From an uncultured Slackia sp. (GTDB lineage: Bacteria > Actinomycetota > Coriobacteriia > Coriobacteriales > Eggerthellaceae), in assembly GCA_934646845.1 (NCBI GenBank), contig CAKUEV010000136.1:1-5451 (forward strand): a stretch of 5,451 bases of DNA. Direction: 5' to 3'. The notes under the pieces were generated by a model. That model saw only the letters and a list, made by a program, of their open reading frames with translations. It had not been told where the DNA came from and did no database searches. Below are positions 1 through 5,112 of this stretch, one piece after another. The position numbers and the translations under genes are program-made. How positions within the stretch are numbered: position 1 is the first letter of the stretch; each line of letters begins with the position of its first letter.

Positions 1-195
1 ATCCATAACAAGGGCGACCTTCGTGCGGTCGAACACCTTGTCCATGTCGGCCTTCTTCAGTTCGCGAATAGCCACCGGCCCGGTGATGTCGTTGGCGAGC
101 GCGAGGTCGATGTTCGCCTCGATCAGCTGACCGGGCACTACGGAATCGAGTCCGGCGTGCGCCGCCAAAATTTTCTGGGTCATGGTCATGCCCAT
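1..195 (-). CDS. leuC: 3-isopropylmalate dehydratase large subunit, N-terminal fragment (runs off left edge)
   Basis: This is the large subunit of the [4Fe-4S] aconitase-family isomerase that converts 2-isopropylmalate to 3-isopropylmalate in leucine synthesis, working with the small subunit LeuD in the cytoplasm. Only the first 65 codons are visible of a protein normally a little over 400 residues. The fragment starts [19 protein letters not shown] and continues through a D-I-T-G-P-x-A-I stretch and [12 protein letters not shown], which fit the N-terminus of the bacterial/archaeal-type LeuC. The iron-sulfur cysteines lie beyond the edge. The start at 195 is chosen because TTAAGGGGG (203-211 on the plus strand) ends 7 bases upstream. 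Later Met codons at residues 3 and 5 are less well spaced. It lies 155 bases downstream of leuA on the same strand, so it is probably co-transcribed with leuA, and leuD/leuB may follow to the left. Homologous homoaconitase/methylmalate-type enzymes share this fold, but the leuA context favours leuC. Confidence 0.88.
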   Translation of the reverse strand, partial: MGMTMTQKILAAHAGLDSVVPGQLIEANIDLALANDITGPVAIRELKKADMDKVFDRTKVALVMD

Positions 196-202
196 ATGGA
201 AT

Positions 203-211
203 CCCCCTTAA
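203..211 (-). promoter_or_regulatory. leuC Shine-Dalgarno site, possibly maskable
   Basis: On the minus strand the bases read TTAAGGGGG, seven bases before the leuC ATG. UUAAGGGG differs by one base from UUGAGGGG inside the 5' arm of the upstream long stem (304-315). The 3' arm of that stem (240-251, read CGCCCCUCAACA in the RNA) could therefore pair with either of them. The ribosome site is real by position and purine content; the masking is inference. Confidence 0.6.
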
Positions 212-239
212 GGATGGTTGATAACAACAAGGAAATGAA

Positions 240-315
240 TGTTGAGGGGCGGTGTGTACGCCCAGGGGACGCTTGGAGCGTTACCCCGAGGAAGCGTGCG
301 CGTCGCCCCTCAACA
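240..315 (-). repeat. Long-range inverted repeat with an inner hairpin in the leuA-leuC gap
   Basis: TGTTGAGGGGCG at 240-251 and CGCCCCTCAACA at 304-315 are perfect reverse complements, giving a 12-bp stem around a 52-base interior. The interior contains a second hairpin at 265-287: GGGG and ACGCT pair with AGCGT and CCCC across a three-base loop, with a two-base bulge. All these pairs are Watson-Crick, so the structure can form in the leuA-leuC transcript. No T-run follows either stem, so it is not a standard terminator. A role in mRNA processing, differential stability or leuC translation control is possible but not shown. Confidence 0.6.
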
Positions 316-343
316 CGGGGTCGGGAATCGCATCCCGGCCCCG
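316..343 (-). other. GC-rich hairpin just after the leuA stop codon
   Basis: CGGGG-T-CGGGA (316-326) faces TCCCG-G-CCCCG (333-343) over a six-base loop. In the minus-strand RNA this is ten G-C/A-U pairs with one central C/A mismatch. It starts eight bases after the leuA TAG and directly abuts the 304-315 arm of the next stem. The following bases are TGTTGAGG rather than a T-run, so full termination looks unlikely. A 3' stabilising or partial-attenuation role is the plausible reading. Confidence 0.5.
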
Positions 344-350
344 AACGGTG

Positions 351-2024
351 CTACATGCGGTTCAGGGCAGAAATGAGGCCCTTGATGGATGCGGTAATGA
401 TGTCGTGGTGCTCGCCCGCGCCCCAAACGATTTTGCCGTTCGGGTCTTCGACGCCCACGTAGGCCATGGCCGAGCTGTCGGAGCCGCCAGTCATGGCATG
501 CTCGCTGTAGCTGGCAATGTGCGCCTTCAGACCCAGCTTCTCCATGGCATTGCACACAGAGTCGAGGCGGCCGTTGCCGTTGCCAATCACGTCTTGCTCG
601 TCGCCGTCGATCTTCACGGTCACGAACGCCTTGAACGCCTTGTTGTTTTCGGCATGCGTGAAGTGGAAGTCGAGCAGCTCGATGCGGCCTTCGTGGTTCA
701 CATAGTTCTCGTGGAAGATGCGGTTGACTTCTTCAGGCGACAGCTCAGCATGGGTGTGGTCGGAAACGTCCTTGGAGGCGTAGCTCAGTTCTTCGCGCAT
801 CTTCGGGGGCAGCACGTAGCCGAAGTTCTGCTCCAGAATGTAGCCAATGCCGCCCTTGCCCGACTGGCTGTTGATGCGAATGACGTCGGTTTCGTAATGG
901 CGACCCACGTCGGTGGGGTCGAGCGGCAGGTAGGGCGTAGTCCAATGCTCGGGATCGTGCTCTTCACGCCACTTCAGACCCTTGGCAATAGCGTCCTGAT
1001 GGCTGCCCGAGAACGCGGCGAATACGAGCTGGCCGGCGTAGGGGCGGCGCGGCTCAACCTTCATGTTGGTCACGCGCTCGTACAGTTCAACCAGTTCGGG
1101 CATGTTGGCGAAGTTCAGCTCCGGGTCAACGCCGTGGGCGAACATGTTCATGGCCACGGTGATCAGGTCGGTGTTGCCCGTGCGCTCGCCGTTGCCGAAC
1201 AAGGTGCCCTCAACGCGGTCGGCGCCAGCCAGAATGCCCAGCTCGGTTTCGGCAACGCCGGTGCCGCGGTCGTTGTGGCAATGCAGCGACAGCTCAACGG
1301 CGTCGCGGTACTTCAGGTTCTTGCTCATGTATTCGACTTGCTGCGCGAACACATGCGGCAGGCTCATTTCGACCGTGGCGGGCAGGTTGATGATGGCCTT
1401 GCGGTCGGGGGTCGGCTGCCAAACGTCCAGAACGGCGTTGCATACCTCGAGCGCGTACTCGGGCTCGGTGCCGGTGAAGCTTTCGGGCGAGTACTCGAAG
1501 CGGTAGTTGTCGTGGCCGGCTTCGTCGGTGAGTTGCTTGAGCAGGTTGGCGCCAGTCAGAGCGATTTCCTTGATCTGCTCTTTGTCGCGCTTGAACACCT
1601 GCTCGCGCTGGGCGAGGCTCGTGGAATTGTAAACGTGGACGATAACCGGGGTCTTGCAGCCCTCGAGCGCGTCGAACGTCTTCTTAATGATGTGCTCGCG
1701 GGCCTGGGTCAGCACCTGAATGGTGACGTCTTCAGGAATCATGTCGTTCTCGATAAGGGTGCGTGCCAGTTCAAATTCGGTTTCGCTGGCAGCGGGGAAA
1801 CCGATCTCGATTTCCTTGAATCCAATCTCGACGAGCTTCTTGAAGTATTCCAGTTTCTGCTCGAGGCTCATGGGAATGATGAGTGCCTGGTTGCCGTCGC
1901 GAAGATCAACGCTAACCCATTTGGGGGCTTTCTCGATGTATTCCTTCTTCACCCAGTCGTAGCACGGCTCGGGCGGCATGAAGTATCCGCGTTGATACTT
2001 TACATGGTTGGGCATTCCGGTCAT
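351..2024 (-). CDS. leuA: 2-isopropylmalate synthase, long type-2 form
   Basis: This enzyme condenses acetyl-CoA with 2-oxoisovalerate to 2-isopropylmalate, the committed step of leucine synthesis. The protein is 557 residues, the usual size of the type-2 (Mycobacterium/yeast-like) LeuA family. The TIM-barrel catalytic domain spans about residues 35-310. SVDLRDGNQAL (38-48) carries the metal ligand D43. HCHNDRGTG (248-256) gives H248 and H250. GNGERTGN (277-284) ends in N284, matching the fourth conserved Asn. FSGSHQDAI and NSQSGKGG (385-392) are typical linker-region motifs. Residues about 450-557 form the LeuA dimer/leucine-feedback domain. The frame stays open upstream to about 2153, but the start at 2024 is chosen because AAAGGGAG lies six bases before it and the family N-terminus (KYQRGYF...) begins shortly after; the upstream residues are Arg-rich and unlike LeuA. 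It lies between ilvA and leuC on the same strand. Its sense codons contain no TTA, CTA or TCA. Confidence 0.96.
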   Translation of the reverse strand: MTGMPNHVKYQRGYFMPPEPCYDWVKKEYIEKAPKWVSVDLRDGNQALIIPMSLEQKLEYFKKLVEIGFKEIEIGFPAASETEFELARTLIENDMIPEDVTIQVLTQAREHIIKKTFDALEGCKTPVIVHVYNSTSLAQREQVFKRDKEQIKEIALTGANLLKQLTDEAGHDNYRFEYSPESFTGTEPEYALEVCNAVLDVWQPTPDRKAIINLPATVEMSLPHVFAQQVEYMSKNLKYRDAVELSLHCHNDRGTGVAETELGILAGADRVEGTLFGNGERTGNTDLITVAMNMFAHGVDPELNFANMPELVELYERVTNMKVEPRRPYAGQLVFAAFSGSHQDAIAKGLKWREEHDPEHWTTPYLPLDPTDVGRHYETDVIRINSQSGKGGIGYILEQNFGYVLPPKMREELSYASKDVSDHTHAELSPEEVNRIFHENYVNHEGRIELLDFHFTHAENNKAFKAFVTVKIDGDEQDVIGNGNGRLDSVCNAMEKLGLKAHIASYSEHAMTGGSDSSAMAYVGVEDPNGKIVWGAGEHHDIITASIKGLISALNRM

Positions 2025-2047
2025 GGGAGGCTCCCTTTCTGTGATTG

Positions 2048-2061
2048 GCCGCGTGCGCGGC
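2048..2061 (-). other. Small GC hairpin ahead of the leuA ribosome site
   Basis: GCCGC (2048-2052) pairs with GCGGC (2057-2061) around a four-base loop, ending about ten bases before the leuA Shine-Dalgarno site. The SD region itself (GGGAGCCTCCC in the RNA) is also self-complementary. Either feature could tune leuA translation, but both are short. Confidence 0.3.
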
Positions 2062-2129
2062 ACTTTTAGATTACAGACATGGAACGCTCTCGCTTTCATC
2101 CGGTCGTCGGCCGCACGAGGGCGCAAATT

Positions 2130-2153
2130 CCGGGCATGCGGACGCACGCCCGG
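2130..2153 (-). other. Stem-loop in the ilvA-leuA gap (leader hairpin or weak terminator)
   Basis: In the minus-strand RNA, CCGGGCGTGC pairs with GCATGCCCGG around a GTCC loop. This gives ten pairs including one G-U wobble. Only AATTTGCG follows, so the U-tract is too short for a strong intrinsic terminator. It could partly end ilvA transcription, or sit at the 5' end of a leuA leader if the promoter proposed at 2170-2199 is real. Confidence 0.45.
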
Positions 2154-2169
2154 TTAAGTGACGAAGGGA

Positions 2170-2199
2170 TTTATAAGGCGCAGACCCGTGGGGTGCCGA
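2170..2199 (-). promoter_or_regulatory. Candidate leuA promoter
   Basis: On the minus strand TATAAA (2175 down to 2170) matches the sigma-70-type -10 at five of six positions. An 18-base spacer separates it from TCGGCA (2199-2194), which matches the -35 consensus at four of six. Transcription would start near 2163 and give a leader of about 138 bases containing the 2130-2153 and 2048-2061 hairpins. The site overlaps the inverted repeat at the end of ilvA. Support is motif-level only. Confidence 0.35.
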
Positions 2200-2210
2200 A
2201 GTGGCGCTTA
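2174..2210 (-). other. Imperfect hairpin spanning the ilvA stop codon
   Basis: TAAGGCGC (2174-2181) faces GCGCTTA (2204-2210), pairing with one bulged base. Inside, ACCC (2184-2187) and GGGT (2191-2194) form a short second stem. The ilvA TAA lies in the outer stem. No T-run follows on the minus strand (TTATAAATCCC), so this is weak as a terminator. Confidence 0.3.
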
Positions 2211-3428
2211 CAGGTGCGCCTGAATAAGCTTGGGGCGGAAGCCGGCGGCTTCAAGCGCCGCGACGATTTGGTTTTTGTGGTCGGTGCCGTAGGCCTCGAT
2301 GGTCACGCGCAGCTCAACGCCTTCATTGCGGTTCGTGTTCACGAACTGGTTATGGTCGAGGCGAATGACGTTGCCGTTCATGTTGGCGATGGTTTGGGCA
2401 ACGCGCACGAGCTCGCCGGGGCGGTCGGGCAGAAGCGTCGAAACCGTGAACACGCGGTCGCGCTGGATGAGGCCGTGCTGAATGACGGAGGACATGGTAA
2501 TAACGTCCATGTTGCCGCCGGACAGAATAGAAACGACCTTCTTGCCGGTGAAGGGCAAATGCTTCAGGGCGGCCACAGTGAGCAGGCCCGAGTTCTCGAC
2601 AATCATCTTGTGGTTTTCGACCATGTCAAGGAATGCCGAGATGAGCTCGTCGTCTTCGATGGTAATGATGTCGTCGAGGTTCTGCTGGATGTACGGGAAG
2701 ATCTTGTCGCCCGGTTCCAAAACGGCGGTGCCGTCGGCGATGGTGTTCGCGCTCGGGAGCTTTACCACGTGGCCGGCTTCGAGGGAAGCTTTCATGCACG
2801 CGGCATTCGCGGGCTCGACGCCAATCACTTTGATATGCGGGTTCAGCAGCTTGGCCAGCGTGGAAACGCCCGTGGCAAGTCCGCCGCCGCCGATGGGAAC
2901 CAGAATGTAATCAACGAGCGGCAGCTCTTTGACGATTTCCATGGCAATGGTGCCCTGGCCTGTGGCAACCGCGGGGTCGTTGAAGGGGTGAATGAAGGTA
3001 TAGCCGTTTTCTTCGGCCAGCTGCATGGCGTATTCGCAGGCCTCGTCGTACACGTCGCCGTGCAGAACGGCGGTGCCGCCATAATGCTGCGTGCGCTCGA
3101 CCTTGATGAGCGGGGTCGTGGTGGGCATGACGATGGTTGCCTTGGCACCGTAGCGGCTTGCTGCGAAGGCAACGCCCTGCGCATGATTGCCCGCCGAGGC
3201 AGTAATAAGGCCACGCTCGCGCTCTTCATCGGTCAGCGTCGAAATTTTATAGTACGCGCCGCGTACCTTATACGCGCCGGTGCGCTGCATATTTTCGGGC
3301 TTGAAGAATACCTTGTTGCCGGTTTGCGCGCTGAAGTGAGGGCTTTCGATGAGCCCCGTCTTCTGCGTGACCTCCTGCACTTTGGCAGATGCCTCTTCAA
3401 AAGCGTCGAGCGTAAGCATCTCGGTCAT
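2208..3428 (-). CDS. ilvA: Threonine ammonia-lyase (threonine dehydratase) with one C-terminal ACT domain
   Basis: This PLP enzyme deaminates L-threonine (and serine) to 2-oxobutanoate (pyruvate), feeding isoleucine synthesis; the first products are reactive enamines. The protein is 406 residues, matching the short one-ACT form. It is longer than TdcB (about 330, no ACT) and shorter than E. coli IlvA (about 510, two ACT-like repeats). The fold-type II PLP domain spans about 1-320. QRTGAYKVRGA carries the Schiff-base K54, SAGNHAQG (78-85) is the substrate loop, the GGGG loop (180-183) binds the PLP phosphate, and SGGN is at 303-306. A VFTVSTLLPDRPGEL segment opens the ACT domain (about 326-402), probably an allosteric amino-acid sensor. 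The start at 3428 has AAGGAAG eight bases upstream; residue 4 is a poorer alternative start. A position upstream of leuA suggests a biosynthetic role, although short ACT forms can also be catabolic. RidA, which removes its by-products, is encoded divergently. No TTA, CTA or TCA codons are used. Confidence 0.95.
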   Translation of the reverse strand: MTEMLTLDAFEEASAKVQEVTQKTGLIESPHFSAQTGNKVFFKPENMQRTGAYKVRGAYYKISTLTDEERERGLITASAGNHAQGVAFAASRYGAKATIVMPTTTPLIKVERTQHYGGTAVLHGDVYDEACEYAMQLAEENGYTFIHPFNDPAVATGQGTIAMEIVKELPLVDYILVPIGGGGLATGVSTLAKLLNPHIKVIGVEPANAACMKASLEAGHVVKLPSANTIADGTAVLEPGDKIFPYIQQNLDDIITIEDDELISAFLDMVENHKMIVENSGLLTVAALKHLPFTGKKVVSILSGGNMDVITMSSVIQHGLIQRDRVFTVSTLLPDRPGELVRVAQTIANMNGNVIRLDHNQFVNTNRNEGVELRVTIEAYGTDHKNQIVAALEAAGFRPKLIQAHL

Positions 3429-3457
3429 GTCGGTTACTTCCTTGATAATATCGTACT

Positions 3458-3508
3458 CTATCGTAGTAAAGCAGTATACTCATTTGCGCCGACAATGGAA
3501 GAATTCAT
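3458..3508 (-). CDS. Possible 16-codon leader ORF upstream of ilvA
   Basis: ATG at 3508 opens a 16-residue frame, MNSSIVGANEYTALLR, ending in TAG at 3458, 29 bases before ilvA. AAGG sits eight bases before its ATG. It contains one Ile, one Val and, just before the end, the tandem Leu codons TTA-CTA. Neither codon occurs anywhere in the neighbouring genes. No terminator hairpin fits between it and ilvA, so classical attenuation is unlikely. It also overlaps one candidate -10 box (3473-3478), which would exclude it from that transcript. It may be chance. Confidence 0.15.
   Translation of the reverse strand: MNSSIVGANEYTALLR
3473..3478 (-). promoter_or_regulatory. Candidate ilvA -10 box (TATACT)
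   Basis: On the minus strand TATACT matches TATAAT at five of six positions and lies about 45 bases before the ilvA start. That would give a leader of roughly 38 bases. The bases 16-18 upstream (TTCCAT region) are a poor -35, so an activator or an extended element would be needed. Confidence 0.35.
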
Positions 3509-3533
3509 GCGTGAAACCTTGCGCGATGCTCAC

Positions 3534-3539
3534 ATTGTA
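3534..3539 (-). promoter_or_regulatory. Alternative upstream -10 box for ilvA (TACAAT)
   Basis: TACAAT on the minus strand matches the -10 consensus at five of six positions. Transcription from here would start near 3527 and include the possible leader ORF at 3458-3508. No convincing -35 lies at 16-18 bases. This is weaker than the TATACT site. Confidence 0.2.
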
Positions 3540-3634
3540 TGCGTATTCGCATGAAGCCAGAGGAATGCGCGGCGCCTTTTTGCGCGCTCGGCTTTCGGTA
3601 ATGGCCAGGGGTTTTCTGGCGTTCGGTTCTTCGC

Positions 3635-3666
3635 GTCATGCGTTCTTGCCTTCAAGCGCGCATGAC
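3635..3666. repeat. Inverted repeat in the ilvA-ridA intergenic region
   Basis: GTCATGCG (3635-3642) and CGCATGAC (3659-3666) are perfect reverse complements. Inside them CTTG (3645-3648) pairs with CAAG (3653-3656) over a CCTT loop. The result is a compact 32-base two-part stem. No T-run flanks it on either side. It could be a regulator site or part of a small RNA. Confidence 0.45.
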
Positions 3667-3764
3667 AGGGGAAGCGTGCGAGCCTGGTCGCTATCGTCGA
3701 GGTTGCGCGAGGAGAAGAGCGTTTCGACCGTCCTTGCGGCACCGCGAAACCGCCTAAGCAACAC

Positions 3765-3780
3765 CTACATATATATGTAG
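3765..3780. promoter_or_regulatory. Perfect 16-bp AT-rich palindrome upstream of ridA
   Basis: CTACATATATATGTAG equals its own reverse complement, with the centre between 3772 and 3773. It sits 40 bases before the ridA start, where a promoter -10 or an operator would be expected. The TATATA core could act as a -10, but no recognisable -35 lies 16-18 bases upstream. A dimeric-regulator site is a good alternative. A closely similar element recurs at 5095-5112 after the operon. Confidence 0.5.
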
Positions 3781-3820
3781 TAGAGTTGCCGCAACACAGC
3801 CACAAAGAAGGAGGCTTTCA

Positions 3821-4201
3821 ATGAAGACTATTTCCACCCCTAATGCTCCTGCAGCCGTCGGCCCTTACGCCCAGGGCAATATCGCGGGCGGCCTGCTGTT
3901 CGCGTCGGGCCAAATCGCCCTGGTTCCCGAGACGGGCGAGCTCGCTGGTGACACCATCGAGGCTCAGAGCCGACAGGTCATGAAAAACGTCGGCGCCCTG
4001 CTCGAAGCTGCCGGCACCGACTTCAATCACGTGGTGAAAACCACCTGCTTCCTCGACGACATCAACGACTTTGCCGCCTTCAATGCGATTTATGCCGAAT
4101 CGTTCGGCGAAACGCTGCCCGCCCGTTCGTGCGTCGCGGTCGACAAGTTGCCCAAGGGCGCTCTTGTCGAAGTTGAGGTCATCGCCGAGGTTGTGGAGTA
4201 G
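3821..4201 (+). CDS. ridA: RidA family 2-iminobutanoate/2-iminopropanoate deaminase
   Basis: RidA (YjgF/YER057c/UK114) hydrolyses the reactive 2-aminocrotonate/2-aminoacrylate-derived imines, released by PLP enzymes such as IlvA, to 2-oxo acids and ammonia, protecting PLP enzymes from damage. The protein has 126 residues, the standard length for this small trimeric cytoplasmic family. GPYAQG (14-19), FASGQI (27-32), N88 and the PARSCVAV segment (100-107) match the family. R102 corresponds to the arginine that binds the substrate carboxylate, and the LPKGALVEVEVIAE tail supplies the usual acidic residue. AAGGAGG lies six bases before the ATG, a strong ribosome site that fixes the start. It is divergent from ilvA, the main source of its substrates, and only three bases from the downstream ABC ATPase gene. 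An archetypal RidA rather than a Rid2-7 paralogue is likely because the Arg is kept. Confidence 0.95.
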   Translation: MKTISTPNAPAAVGPYAQGNIAGGLLFASGQIALVPETGELAGDTIEAQSRQVMKNVGALLEAAGTDFNHVVKTTCFLDDINDFAAFNAIYAESFGETLPARSCVAVDKLPKGALVEVEVIAEVVE

Positions 4202-4204
4202 TTC

Positions 4205-5014
4205 GTGGCAACGCAGGAAACGCCGCTGTTCAAAATCCACGATGCCACGGTGCGTCGCAAGGAAAAGATCATTCTGCACGTCGACGACTTCGAGCTTGCG
4301 GAAGGCGAGAATATCGCGCTGCTTGGCCCGAACGGCGCTGGCAAGTCGACCTTCATCCAGCTGCTCACGCGTGAGGCGTTGCCGCTGCATCGCGATGTGC
4401 CGCCCGTGATTTTCCGCGGCCAAGAGCGCCCGTCGCTCGCCGATATCAAGGCGTGCTTCGGCGTGGTGAGCAACACGATGCACGACCAGGTGCGCGTTCA
4501 CCTGCCTGCGCGCGATATCGTGTGCGGAGGCCTGTTCGGCACGCTCGGCATCCCGCGCCACATTCACGCGACCGAGGCCGACTTCAAGAAGGCCGAAGAG
4601 CAACTCGAGCGTTTGGGCATTGGCGAACTTGCCGATCGAGACATCATGACGATGTCGACGGGCCAGGTGCGCCGCGTGCTCGTCGCGCGTGAGCTCATCC
4701 ATAATCCGCAGGCGCTCATTTTCGACGAGCCGTGTACGGGCCTCGATCCCGAAGGCATGTATCAGCTGCGCGGTGTTATGCGCCAGCTGGCATCCGAGGG
4801 CCGGTCGGTCATTCTTGTCACGCATTACCCCGAAGACATCATCCCCGCCATCGATCGCGTGCTTCTTATAAAGAACGCAGCGATTTATGCCGATGGCAAA
4901 AAGGAAGAACTCCTTACAGGCGAGTGCATGACGAAACTCTTCGGCGTGCCCTTGGCCGTCGAAAGCAACCATGGTTGGTACTCGCTCCGCGAGAAGTTTG
5001 ACGAAGACCAATAG
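4205..5014 (+). CDS. ABC-type ATP-binding protein, ModF/YlmA-like, partner unknown
   Basis: This is a single nucleotide-binding domain of 269 residues, with no membrane segment or signal peptide. Walker A is GPNGAGKST (41-49). Walker B is ALIFDEP (170-176) with E175 catalytic, the D-loop is GLDP (179-182) and the switch is H207 in VTHYPEDI. The signature is MSTGQ (150-154) instead of LSGGQ, and the Q-loop position reads VVSN (87-90), lacking Gln. Both features, with the THYPEDIIP...VLLIKN ending, resemble COG1119 (ModF/PhrA/YlmA), whose roles are poorly defined. The start is GTG, with GGAG at 4195-4198 six bases upstream inside the end of ridA. It is therefore probably translationally coupled to ridA, with three bases between the TAG and the GTG. 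Both genes lie in the same frame. No permease or binding protein is visible in the window, so transport substrate and even a transport role are unproven. Confidence 0.88.
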   Translation: MATQETPLFKIHDATVRRKEKIILHVDDFELAEGENIALLGPNGAGKSTFIQLLTREALPLHRDVPPVIFRGQERPSLADIKACFGVVSNTMHDQVRVHLPARDIVCGGLFGTLGIPRHIHATEADFKKAEEQLERLGIGELADRDIMTMSTGQVRRVLVARELIHNPQALIFDEPCTGLDPEGMYQLRGVMRQLASEGRSVILVTHYPEDIIPAIDRVLLIKNAAIYADGKKEELLTGECMTKLFGVPLAVESNHGWYSLREKFDEDQ

Positions 5015-5094
5015 GGGAACGTCGAAGGCAAGGGAAGCGCTGTATGCATAATGAGGGTGGAAGAGCCCTGGTTTGAAGGCGGGCACTAATCCTT

Positions 5095-5112
5095 CTACGT
5101 ATATATGGGTAG
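5095..5112. promoter_or_regulatory. Second CTAC-TATATAT element, downstream of the ridA operon
   Basis: CTACGTATATATGGGTAG matches the 3765-3780 palindrome except for one A-to-G change and an inserted GG before TAG. Both are followed within a few bases by a TTG. Finding it twice, once before and once after the two-gene operon, suggests a shared regulator site or promoter core rather than chance. A TTGAAG 22 bases ahead is too far from the TATATA for a standard -35. Confidence 0.35.

Larger units (their letters stand above)
3429..3820. other. 392-base divergent intergenic region between ilvA and ridA
   Basis: No credible protein gene of normal size lies here; the longest frames are Arg/Cys-rich and lack codon bias or family resemblance. 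The stretch holds AT-rich promoter sequence next to ilvA (3429-3540). It also has several inverted repeats: GCCAG/CTGGC at 3604-3620, the stem at 3635-3666, and GTTTCG/CGAAAC at 3721-3750 with an inner CCG/CGG. The AT palindrome at 3765-3780 lies next to ridA. It is long for a simple divergent promoter region and could hide a small RNA, but I see no recognisable RNA family or riboswitch. Confidence 0.6.

Noticed and set aside
252..2069. 605-codon plus-strand frame opposite leuA
   Set aside because: It is the exact in-register complement of leuA, kept open by the lack of TTA/CTA/TCA codons. Its protein is Val/His/Leu-rich and resembles no family, while the minus strand encodes an intact LeuA.
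2066..2080. Four-codon minus-strand frame (Met-Ser-Val-Ile-stop) before leuA as a leader peptide
   Set aside because: It is too short, has no good ribosome site, and no alternative terminator pair follows it.
2025..2147. N-terminal extension of LeuA from a GTG at 2147
   Set aside because: The 41 extra residues are Arg/Pro-rich and unlike the family, and no ribosome site precedes the GTG, whereas 2024 has a well-placed AAAGGGAG.
2079..3554. 491-codon plus-strand frame opposite ilvA
   Set aside because: It is an in-register shadow of ilvA by the same mechanism, with no sensible ribosome site or recognisable domain.
3560..3590. GCGC-TTTTT-GCGC stretch as an intrinsic terminator
   Set aside because: The T-run lies in the loop, not after the stem, and no gene ends into this site from either side.
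3530..3805. 91-codon Cys/Arg-rich minus-strand frame in the ilvA-ridA gap
   Set aside because: It runs through the palindrome and hairpins, has no ribosome site and no family resemblance.
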